DNA of 40,878 nt, taken from the NCBI GenBank assembly GCA_001917435.1, contig MNEA01000067.1, positions 1 through 40,878 on the forward strand, read 5' to 3'. The position numbers and the translations under genes are program-made. The notes beneath the pieces were generated by a model that did not search any database, was not told where the DNA came from, and was given only the letters and a program-made list of their open reading frames with translations. Below, piece after piece: positions 1 to 7,482 of this stretch; position 1 is the stretch's first letter, and every line of letters starts with the position of its first letter. This stretch comes from Acidobacteria bacterium 13_2_20CM_2_57_6 (lineage in GTDB: Bacteria > Acidobacteriota > Terriglobia > Acidiferrales > UBA7541).

Positions 1-364
1 GCTAAGTGGCTTGGCTGCCATCTAGTATGCTTATCCTCCTGATTTTTCTTTCCACTCCGATTCGAATCGAAGCAGGCCGCGAGCCAACTCCCCCCATGTA
101 CCAGCGAAAAAACTCGGGCCGGAAGGGACTATAGCCAAGGAAAAAGCAGAACGCAAGGAAAAATCGCAAAAAAGGCTGGAAAAATGAAGATTTTCTTGGA
201 GGCGTGTGGAAATCACCGCTTAAACAGCGGGTTACGAGCGATTCGAACGCCGTCGGAACAGGTCCGAGGGGTTGAAGTGGAGGGCAATTCCCCCATTTTG
301 GACGGGTATCCGTCATTTCGGGCGGACGGCCAGCACGGCGGACGCCCCCAGGACCATGGTCGGT
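1..364. other. Non-coding left edge, nothing recognised
   Basis: This stretch lies downstream of the leftward M20 peptidase gene. Open frames here are short and their translations look like random composition, with no domain motif. I looked for tRNA-like T-arms, because GATTCGAA-like strings occur near 58-70 and 239-246, but could not fold a cloverleaf. No convincing terminator was seen. It may hold the 3' untranslated region of the peptidase transcript. Confidence 0.5.
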
Positions 365-1729
365 TTAGAGAGTGGCGAGATCGGAATAGAAATGGGCGAC
401 GGCCTTGATGCCGCCGAAATAGTTTTCGAGCGCGATGTGCTCGTCAGGGGCGTGCGCGTTTTCGTCAGGAAGGCCGAAGCCAATCAAGACGCAGGGCACT
501 TTGAAGGTGTCATACATTTGCGTCACGAACGGAATGGAACCACCCTCGCGAATGAACACCGCTTTTTTGCCAAATCCTTTTTCCAAAGCAGACTGGGCCT
601 TCTTGAAAATGGGATTGTTATAGGGAGCGACCCAGGGTTTTCCAGTGCTCAGAACTTCGAACTTGCAATGGACGGTTTTCGGAAGAAGCTTTCGAATATG
701 CTTCTCCACGAGTTTGGCGATTTTCTGCGGGTCTTGATTGGGTACGAGACGCGTGGAGAATTTTGCAAAGGCCTTTGACGGAATGACGGTTTTGGCGCCC
801 TCTCCCTGATAGCCGCCCCAGATGCCATTTAATTCGAACGTCGGACGCGTCCAAAGCCTTTCGATGGTAGTAAAGCCCTGTTCGCCGAAATATCCGGGTG
901 CGCCAACGGCTTTCTCAAAATCTTTTTTCTTCCAAGGCAAGGCGTTCAGAGACTTGCACTCCGCTTTCGAGACCTTGGCGACGGAATCATAGAAGCCCGG
1001 GACAGTGACGCGGAAGTTCTTGTCGTGAAGTTTCGCGAAGAGCTCCGTCAGGATCGTGAGTGGGTTGGGGACAGCGCCGCCATAAACGCCAGAATGCAGA
1101 TCGCGCTCGGGTCCGGTCAATTCGATCTGGTAATAATTCAAGCCACGCAAGCCGTAAGTAATCGAAGGAACGCCCTTGCCAAGCATGGAAGTATCGGAGA
1201 CGACGAGAGCGTCGGCTTTGAGCTTTGCTTTGTTCTTCTGGACAAAATCCCAGAGGCTGACGCTGCCGACTTCTTCTTCACCTTCGACGAGGACCTTTAT
1301 ATTGATGGGGAACTTGCCGTTCACTTTCTGGAGCGATTCAAGCGCTTTCAGGTGAATGTGGACCTGGCCTTTGTCGTCAGCCGTACCGCGGCCGAAAAGA
1401 TTGCCGTTACGAACGGTGGGCTCGAAGGCGGGAGAGGTCCAGAGATCGAGCGGTTCGGCGGGCTGCACGTCATAGTGCCCGTAAAAAAGAATGGTTGGCT
1501 TGCCGGGAGCTTCCAGCGATTCCGCGTAAACGAGCGGGTGGAGGGCAGTGGGAACGATCTCTACATGCTTGAAACCAGCAGCGCGAAGATTGCCGGCAAC
1601 CCAGTTCGCGCCGCGCTCGATATCCGGTTTGTGCTCGCTCTTGGCGCTGACGCTGGGGATACGCAATAACTCATACAGCTCCGCGAGATGCTGGTCGCGG
1701 CGGGCGTCAATATACTCAGTAAGATTCAT
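365..1729 (-). CDS. M20 family metallopeptidase (dipeptidase)
   Basis: A complete 454-residue M20/ArgE/DapE/carnosinase-type di-zinc peptidase, close to the usual length for the family. Visible motifs are GHYDVQP at residues 84-90 (first zinc His85, with Asp87), GRGTADDKG at 113-121 (bridging Asp118), EGEEEVGS at 149-156 (catalytic Glu pair), a dimerisation (lid) region around DLHSGVYGGAVPNP, and a C-terminal HAPDE giving the last zinc His. No signal peptide is apparent, so it is probably cytoplasmic and hydrolyses dipeptides or N-acyl amino acids; the exact substrate cannot be read from the sequence. The ATG at 1729 has only a weak GAGGG-like site upstream. The next gene upstream on the same strand is another metallopeptidase (M28), about 310 bp away, so the two need not be one transcript. 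Confidence 0.93.
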   Translation of the reverse strand: MNLTEYIDARRDQHLAELYELLRIPSVSAKSEHKPDIERGANWVAGNLRAAGFKHVEIVPTALHPLVYAESLEAPGKPTILFYGHYDVQPAEPLDLWTSPAFEPTVRNGNLFGRGTADDKGQVHIHLKALESLQKVNGKFPINIKVLVEGEEEVGSVSLWDFVQKNKAKLKADALVVSDTSMLGKGVPSITYGLRGLNYYQIELTGPERDLHSGVYGGAVPNPLTILTELFAKLHDKNFRVTVPGFYDSVAKVSKAECKSLNALPWKKKDFEKAVGAPGYFGEQGFTTIERLWTRPTFELNGIWGGYQGEGAKTVIPSKAFAKFSTRLVPNQDPQKIAKLVEKHIRKLLPKTVHCKFEVLSTGKPWVAPYNNPIFKKAQSALEKGFGKKAVFIREGGSIPFVTQMYDTFKVPCVLIGFGLPDENAHAPDEHIALENYFGGIKAVAHFYSDLATL

Positions 1730-2041
1730 GGGAGGCCCTCAGGGGACAAGAGTCCTTTCGGATGTGAATACGCACTTGATGCGAATGTTTGCGGCAGCGG
1801 AATGCTTGCGGAATTGTAGGTTACCTACCGTGGCCGCGCGTCTATTCTAGGGCTGCAGCAGGTTGGCGCACAAGGCGAGCGGAGTCCCGGGCACCATGTG
1901 GCGAGGCAATGGTCGTGGCGTCGCGCGGCCTAAGCTAAGGACCTTCCGGAAGCGGACTTCTGGCCCGGAATGATTTCCGATTAGACCTCATGCGCCTTCG
2001 GCGCACCACCAGGCATGAATTTTCATAGCAGCCCGATTGAA
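1730..2041. other. Intergenic gap with a small hairpin
   Basis: No coding sequence is recognised. A perfect short hairpin, TGCGCC-TTC-GGCGCA, lies at 1991-2005, some 40-50 bp past the stop codon of the leftward M28 gene. It could slow or end transcription, but no T-tract follows in that direction, so I do not call it an intrinsic terminator. The promoter of the M20 gene should lie in this gap, but no clear -35/-10 pair was seen. Confidence 0.35.
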
Positions 2042-3696
2042 TCAATGTGATGGAAACGCCTTGCGATGGAGCTTTTCCCCACGCATGGCAAGACCATAGA
2101 TGACGAACGCCGCGACGGCTGCAGACTGTTTCAGGTCGTTTTCCAGGACGTGGTCAAAGGTATCAATGTTGGTGTGCGGGGCGCGTGTGTTGTTGCCTTC
2201 CATATAGTCCCGGATCCACTGGAAACCCGGCAGGCCAATTTCATCAAACGACATGTGATCGGTGGCGCCGATGCCGGCGACGGATACGGTAGAAGCGCCG
2301 AGGTCTTTGAATGGCTCGAGCAAGTCGCGAAAAACCGGCCTGGCCGCCTCATTGCCTTGTAAGAACACTCCACGAATTCGGCCAGTCCCGTAGTCGAAAT
2401 TGAGGTAGGCATTGAACTTTTCGTACTCGGGTTTGAACTCGAACCGCGCGTGACCGGGCTGGCCGTCTGGTGGGTCGATTCTCCGGCCGAGGTGAGTGGC
2501 TACGTAAGCATGAGAACCCCGAGTGCCCTGCTCTTCCGCACTCCAAAGGCCGATACGGATGGTGCGCCGGGGCTTGCTCCCGAGAGATTGCAAGATTCGG
2601 GTGACTTCTAGAGCAGTGGCGGCGCCGACAGCGTTGTCGGTGGCACCGGTTCCCGCGTGCCACGAGTCAAGGCTGGCCCCGAGCATCACGACTTCGTCTT
2701 TTAGATCCGTGCCGGGGATTTCCGCGATTACGTTGTAACTCATGGGATCGTCATCGTAGAAACGCACGCTGATGTTTACTTCCAGTCGGACGGGGATCCC
2801 GCGCGCAACGAGGCGGATGATGCGGTCGTATTGCTCGGCCGCGACGATTGCCTGCGGTATAACCACAGGCTTGCTAATGTCCCAGGCTTGCACGCGTTTT
2901 TCAAAGGGCACATCGGGCGGATACGGAACCGTAGAAGAGGTGACGTAAACCGTTCCTGCATCGCGAAACGAGGGCTGTAATACCACGGCGGCGCCTTCGC
3001 TTTGGATAAGCTGCCACTTGCGATAGTTGAGTTCCTCGACTGCACCCTGCTCTGCTGTGAATTGGAAGGGTGGAGGGTCGGCGGAAGGCTCCGCATTGGC
3101 AAGGCCTAGTAACTCTTCGTCCGTCTGCCGATGCGCAGGCGGATCGAAAAGAGGGTCCACGTTACGAGCTGGTGAGAAGAGCACGATCTTGCCTTTGAGC
3201 TTGTCCTTGTAGCTGTCGAGGTCGGCAGTGGTCTTGACGTCGAGAAAAACAACTTCACCGCGTATAGTGCCGTTCGTGCTGGGGCTCCAAGCCTTAGGAT
3301 AGGCGATGAGCGGGCTAAGGCGGGAGAGAGCATGTTGGCCGTGAAACCTTCGAGCGACCAGCCGCAGCCAAAAGGTCCCCAGGCTTCGAGATGCGCGTTG
3401 GCAAGGCCCCACTGACCAAGTCTATCGCGGGCATATTCTTCGGCCTTCTTGAGGTTGGGCGAGCCAGTCAAGCGTGGACCGGTGACGTCGGTGAGATATC
3501 CGACCATCTCCATTATTTGAGAGTGGTTTAATGCGGCGTCGCGAATACGGTTGGCTGCGTCGAGGTCTGCTTTCTCCTGTGAGAACGCCACACCGCAAAA
3601 ACAGAGAAGAGCCGCGCCCAAGAGGATCTCAAGGATTCCCGTGTTATGGCGGGAAGGACAATGTGTGTGCGTCGGCTTTGACATTAGGAAGTTCAA
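2042..3696 (-). pseudogene. M28 metallopeptidase, frameshifted and missing a zinc ligand
   Basis: Two overlapping frames together make one exported M28 (carboxypeptidase Q-like) peptidase of about 545 residues. The 5' frame (start TTG 3696 or ATG 3684) gives a signal peptide (LLGAALLCFCGVAFSQ) and the N-terminal region ending GWSLEGFTANML. The 3' frame continues with SPLIAYPKAWSP, the PA-like insert, and the peptidase domain to 2042. Adding one base near 3317-3318 restores MLSPAFSPLIAYPKAW, so a one-base deletion is the simplest explanation. In the peptidase domain GASLDSW stands where the family has GAHLDSW, so the first zinc-ligand His is a Ser (AGC codon near 2676). The other expected ligands are present: GATDN, SAEEQG, LNFDYG and PHTNID. 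Both lesions point to an inactive gene. A sequencing error could explain the frameshift but not easily the substitution. Confidence 0.85.
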
Positions 3697-3758
3697 GTTA
3701 TGAAGACGAGATTGCGGCCGGAACTGTTAACAAGTGCACCTTGACTGTAAGCGGGCAC

Positions 3759-4651
3759 CTACTCCGAAATCATTCCGATCGTCCCGAGCCAAATCTCCAC
3801 CAGCTGAGGCCATCCCGTAATTGGAAACTTCGTGCGCCGCAGTCCAAACGCATGCCCGCCCTGCGCATACAGATGCATCTCCACGGGGACGCCGGCGTTC
3901 TGCAGTGCGATGTAGTAAGCCAGCGAGTCGTTTACACTGTCCACGTGGTCATCCTCCGCCTGCAGCAAAAATGTAGGCGGCGTCTGGCGGGTGACATGGA
4001 GATCGGGATTCAACCCAAGCTCTTTATCGGCGAGCGGCAGATGCCCCGGATGAGCAACTACAAATTTTTTGGTGCCTTGCTTAGCATCCCACTCCGCCGC
4101 GGCAATCGACAGGTGCCCCGGATAGAGAGCCACCGCAAAATCCGGGCGGCAGCTTTCTTTGTCGGCGGCATCCACTGCCGGATACAAACGCTTTGCAAAA
4201 TGATTGCTCATCGCTGCCGACAAATGCCCGCCTGCCGAAAACCCGAGCACTCCAATCTTGTGCGGATCGATATGCCACTCGGCGGCGTGAAAGCGCGCCA
4301 GCCGCAGTGTCCTCTGCGCATCTTCGAGCGCCATAGGTGATTCCGGATAGGGCCCTGACTTCGGATACGGTGCCGACTTTGGGTAGTATTCCTCACCGGG
4401 CACGCGATACTTCAGCAGAACACACGTAATCCCTTTGGGCGTCAGCCAGTCGCAAACCTCCGTGCCTTCCAGATCGATGGCCAAATCCTCATAGCCGCCG
4501 CCAGGGAACACGACGACTGCAACGCCCGTGTTGTTTCCCGTTGGCGAATAGACCGTCGTCCCGGCGACGGCTGCCAGGTCGGCGTCTGTTTGGCGCTCAG
4601 ACCATCACACGCAAAGACAAAACAGAGAGCAAAGAGCAAAGGGTTCATCAT
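3759..4651 (-). pseudogene. Secreted alpha/beta-hydrolase (BD-FAE/esterase-like) with internal deletion
   Basis: The body (3759 to about 4560) is a typical secreted esterase/lipase-like hydrolase: oxyanion-hole FPGGGYEDLAIDLEG, nucleophile elbow GFSAGGH, an acidic residue in QAEDDHVD and the catalytic His in QGGHAFGL. Upstream, in another frame, lies its signal peptide (MMNPLLFALCFVFACDGLSA) followed by TPTWQPSPG. As I recall, homologues have about 45-55 residues, including a PIWPG-type segment, between WQPSPG and TVYSPTG. Here WQPSPG runs directly into DNA that encodes TTVYSPTG in a different frame, near 4555-4570. So a deletion whose length is not a multiple of three has removed that piece and separated the signal peptide from the enzyme. 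A GTG at 4511 could start a leaderless fragment, but it would lack the first strand. The N-terminal start is ATG 4651 or 4648. Confidence 0.75.
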
Positions 4652-4832
4652 AATTCCCACAGTTTAATATAACCCGTCACCGCCGGAAGCCCCTGATCGG
4701 AAACTGTGAAAGGTATTCGAATCGAAAGCCTAAGTCCCGATAAACGGTGACCGGACATCAAGTGCCGATCAGCCAAATCCACATGATTTCATAACTAATG
4801 TTGGCTCCCTCGACCCGGGTAAACTTTCGCGT

Positions 4833-5720
4833 TTATTTTGCGGCGAGCGTTTGCTTTGCGAATTCTGTACGGAATTCTTGCTCCTTTTGAGCTACAAACT
4901 TTTTGTAGCCGCTAGGATCGATAAACGGGTTCGCACCGCCTTTTTTCATGAGCGGATATTTTTCTTCCAACCCGAAGTAACCGCCGTGGGCGCCAAGGAA
5001 AATATCGCACGGCAATGACTTCAAAACGCTCCACATGCGTTCGTAATCTTCGGCGATCTGCGGATAATTGCTGTTGCGGATGAGCTTGTAGCCTGGGTTG
5101 ACATTGGGACTGCCAATGATCACCACGTTGTAGGTGTTGCCGCCTTCGGTCACCTTCATGGTCCATGTGGTGCAGCCTTTTGTATGCCCTGGAGTAAGGT
5201 GCGCGACGAGCACCGCACCGCCAAGCCTCACTTCGTCGCGATCGTGCAACAGGCGATCGACTTTGGTTGGTGGATAAAGAAAACCAGGACTGCTGCCATA
5301 CTGAAAATCGGCCTTGCCGCCGGATTCGACCACGGGTACGTCGGCATCCATTACCATGTAACTTGCTCCGGTCATCTCCTTGACCTTCGCGCTTCCGGCA
5401 TCGTGATCCCAGTGCGCGTGACTGATTAGCAGAACCTTTGTGTCTTTGAATTTGAATCCGAGCTTTTCGATACTTGCTTCGATCATCGGCACATTCGATT
5501 CGAGATCACTATTGATAAGAATGTTCCCTTGCGGCGTCGTGAGCAGATAATTCGCCAGCCCCTTACTGCCAACGTAGTACAGGTTGCCGGCGATGTGGAA
5601 AGACGGAAATGGCTCGGTCCAATCCGGACTGCCCTGCGCGAATGCACTGTTTGCAAGAGGCAGAGCGAGAATCAAGCCAAGCCAAACGATCGCTATACTT
5701 TGCCGCAACTTGCCCTCCAA
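4833..5720 (-). CDS. bla: Subclass B3 metallo-beta-lactamase family protein
   Basis: A 295-residue exported protein with a signal peptide (hydrophobic residues 8-21, cleavage near ANSAFAQ) and an MBL fold of the B3 type. The zinc ligands are intact: HAHWDH at 101-106 (H101, H103, D105, H106), His179 in TPGHTKGCTTW and His245 in LGAHGGYFGL. This arrangement is typical of subclass B3, with His rather than Cys at the second metal site. Length and the conserved GGYFGLEEKY tail match periplasmic environmental B3 enzymes. Beta-lactam hydrolysis is inferred from family; substrate range cannot be told. The start is a TTG; TTG 5720 is followed by GGAGGG, which would also serve a second in-frame TTG at 5708 better, so the true N-terminus may be four residues shorter. 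No regulator is adjacent. Confidence 0.9.
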   Translation of the reverse strand: MEGKLRQSIAIVWLGLILALPLANSAFAQGSPDWTEPFPSFHIAGNLYYVGSKGLANYLLTTPQGNILINSDLESNVPMIEASIEKLGFKFKDTKVLLISHAHWDHDAGSAKVKEMTGASYMVMDADVPVVESGGKADFQYGSSPGFLYPPTKVDRLLHDRDEVRLGGAVLVAHLTPGHTKGCTTWTMKVTEGGNTYNVVIIGSPNVNPGYKLIRNSNYPQIAEDYERMWSVLKSLPCDIFLGAHGGYFGLEEKYPLMKKGGANPFIDPSGYKKFVAQKEQEFRTEFAKQTLAAK

Positions 5721-5847
5721 ACAACGCCGGATGCTGTCTACACCGGGCCGAGTATAAACCGTGACCTAGAGCATTCGTAAGCGAATAGGTTATGGTGATT
5801 CGGCGTGCGAACTCTCGATTCCTCTCGCCCCTGGTTACCCGGACTGC

Positions 5848-6230
5848 ATGCCGCCGCCACGACGCCACTTCTTTGTTTTGTTTCAAGGAAAAGAATGTCA
5901 CGTAGAACATGTACAGCCAGGGCGGTTGGGCACTCTCACGGAGATTGTCGCGCTAGCACGCTGGCTCAGCGCGAATCCGGGAGTGCAATCCCTCATGATT
6001 ATCAGCAATGAGACACATCTGCGGCGAATCAGAATGTGTTGCCGATCTCTCTTGCGCCGCGGCGTAGAAATAGCCAGGTTGCCGCCCCGAGCTCTTACTC
6101 GGACCACGCGGACCGACCGTGTTCCGTCATTCAGTCCACGGCCAGCGACGTGCTAGAAATGTTAAAAGTCCTGGTCTATCGCGGCTCCATCGCCGCAGGC
6201 GATCTTCTTCAAGCTGAGCGGCAAATATCT
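5848..6230 (+). pseudogene. Probable remnant of a DUF218 (YdcF/SanA-like) membrane-associated protein
   Basis: Two rightward frames together resemble the C-terminal half of a DUF218 domain. The first (from 5848) contains TLTEIVALARWLSANPGVQS followed by LMIISNETHLRRIRM, like the ST.ENA...I.LVTSP.HMRRA region of DUF218. The other frame (around 6105-6230) contains SVIQSTASDVLEMLKVLVYR, like the C-terminal E..K...YR stretch of the family. A frame change near 6090-6110 joins them. The N-terminal half with the conserved LGGG-type loop is absent, so this is a truncated and frameshifted relic or a chance resemblance. The similarity is from memory, hence the modest confidence. Confidence 0.35.
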
Positions 6231-6309
6231 CTTGATCCGCGTCACGGAAGATGCCAAGCAAGACTTCGCTTCTCCGATTCATGCGTTTGTCAGGCAACAC
6301 CGAACGCGG

Positions 6310-7179
6310 CTAGTGCGGCGGAGCGCCCTCGATCGGAGCCACTTTCGACTGTGCCCCGCTCTGCAAGCCGAGGTTCACCCGCGCTCCGGACTGAATTAGC
6401 TGGGTTTCGCCGGGACCTTGGAGAAAGGTGAATCCTGGGCGATCCTTCCAGGCCTGCGGTCCCCCTAGCCTGATCCCGTGCTGCAAGGTCACATCGTGGA
6501 TCCTTGTGACCAGGGCTTCGTACTCCTTGTCGCCTTGGCGGTGTCCGGAAAAATTGCCCAGGTCGGTGCTGGCGGCGAAGATCACATCGATCCCGGGAAC
6601 GGATGCAATCTTCTCAGCGTTTTCGACGCCTATGGGGGTTTCAATCATAATCACCACCACCATGTTTTCATTGGCGGTCAGCCGGTAGTCGTTTCCCCAC
6701 AAAGCCCCGTACTGTCCGTTGCCTTGGCTGCGCCGCCCGTCCGGCGGGTACTTGGACCACTTCACCGCTGCCTGAGCTTTCTCCACTGTGTCGACCGTCG
6801 GAACAATAATCCCCACAGCGCCGATGTCCGTCGCTTTCTGGATATCGCTTTCCGTCGCATCCGGGACGCGAATAAAAGGCATTGCCGTGGCCCCCCTGCA
6901 AGCCCAAATCATCCTGGCCACGTCCTCATACGTAAGGGGACTGTGCTGCATCTCGATCCATAAGAAATCGTAACCGGCGTTCGCTATTGCGCAATAGATA
7001 TTCGGGTCGGGAGAGAAAACCGTGGCGCCGACAATCTGCTTGCCTTCCACGAGTTTCTGCTTGGCGGTGTTGTAAAGCCGCGCCGGGGCCTTTTGTCCTG
7101 GCGCTTGCGCCTTTCCAGCCGTCATCCAGCACAGGGCCATACAAATCAGAGCGAATGAAACAACTTGCTTTGCTCGCAT
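6310..7179 (-). CDS. HpcH/HpaI aldolase family protein with signal peptide
   Basis: A 289-residue protein of the HpcH/HpaI (class II 2-keto-3-deoxy acid aldolase / citrate lyase beta) family. The catalytic set is visible: His79 in IEMQHSP, Arg104 in PFIRVPD, the metal-binding Glu180 in MIETPIGVENAEKI and Asp206 in AASTDLG, with GAVGIIVPTVDT and the KYPPDGRRSQG loop. The start is ATG 7179, because AAGGAG lies 6 bp upstream; an in-frame ATG 27 bp further up lacks such a site. Residues 1-25 look like a signal peptide (VVSFALICMALCWMTAGKAQA), which is unusual because HpaI-type aldolases are cytoplasmic. In the family the reaction is retro-aldol cleavage to pyruvate plus an aldehyde. The substrate here is unknown, and the protein may act in the periplasm. 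It stands alone, divergent from the lipoprotein gene. Confidence 0.88.
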   Translation of the reverse strand: MRAKQVVSFALICMALCWMTAGKAQAPGQKAPARLYNTAKQKLVEGKQIVGATVFSPDPNIYCAIANAGYDFLWIEMQHSPLTYEDVARMIWACRGATAMPFIRVPDATESDIQKATDIGAVGIIVPTVDTVEKAQAAVKWSKYPPDGRRSQGNGQYGALWGNDYRLTANENMVVVIMIETPIGVENAEKIASVPGIDVIFAASTDLGNFSGHRQGDKEYEALVTRIHDVTLQHGIRLGGPQAWKDRPGFTFLQGPGETQLIQSGARVNLGLQSGAQSKVAPIEGAPPH

Positions 7180-7185
7180 CGGCTT

Positions 7186-7191
7186 CTCCTT
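7186..7191 (-). promoter_or_regulatory. Ribosome binding site that sets the start of the HpcH/HpaI gene
   Basis: The minus strand reads AAGGAG here, six bases before ATG 7179. This favours that start over the in-frame ATG at 7206 and places the hydrophobic signal segment at the very N-terminus. Confidence 0.7.
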
Positions 7192-7310
7192 GGACAGAAG
7201 CATCATTGCAGGCGGCCGCAGAAATTTATACTACGCCAGCAAGAAAAGGCGTGCATCCGCCCGCCAGGTGACCGCCATTCTTACACGATAGCGTACTGGG
7301 ATTACCTGAA

Positions 7311-7360
7311 AGTTGGGACAGTAGAAACCTGCAAAAGCAGAGTTTTTCACCGTCCCAACT
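7311..7360. repeat. Inverted repeat upstream of the lipoprotein gene
   Basis: AGTTGGGAC at 7311-7319 is matched by its exact complement GTCCCAACT at 7352-7360, separated by 32 bp that include a T5 run (7333-7337 region and following). It lies in the 303-bp divergent region between the HpcH/HpaI gene and the lipoprotein gene, about 120 bp before the latter's start. It could be a protein-binding palindrome or a leader hairpin. The rest of the divergent region (7192-7470) shows no gene. Confidence 0.4.
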
Positions 7361-7470
7361 ATTTTCCAAAACTACTCCATCCCTTAGAGAGTGTTGTAAG
7401 TCATTCCAGCCTGAGGATGGTGTTGCGCCCTACTCCAACCCAGGGACGCAATTCGTCCGAGAAAGAACCA

Positions 7471-7476
7471 AGGGGG
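7471..7476 (+). promoter_or_regulatory. Ribosome binding site that sets a GTG start
   Basis: AGGGGG followed by A lies here, six bases before GTG 7483. It decides the lipoprotein start against upstream in-frame ATGs, which would put 106 unlikely residues before the lipoprotein signal. Confidence 0.65.
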
Positions 7477-7482
7477 AAGTCC

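Noticed and set aside
1025..1669. 214-codon open frame antisense to the M20 peptidase
   Set aside because: Shadow of the peptidase gene, without motif or ribosome binding site.
1991..2005. TGCGCC-TTC-GGCGCA hairpin as a terminator of the M28 transcript
   Set aside because: No T-tract follows on the transcribed strand, so only a hairpin is supported.
7165..7482. 106-residue N-terminal extension of the lipoprotein frame
   Set aside because: It would bury the lipoprotein signal inside the protein; AGGGGG before GTG 7483 gives a proper lipobox protein.
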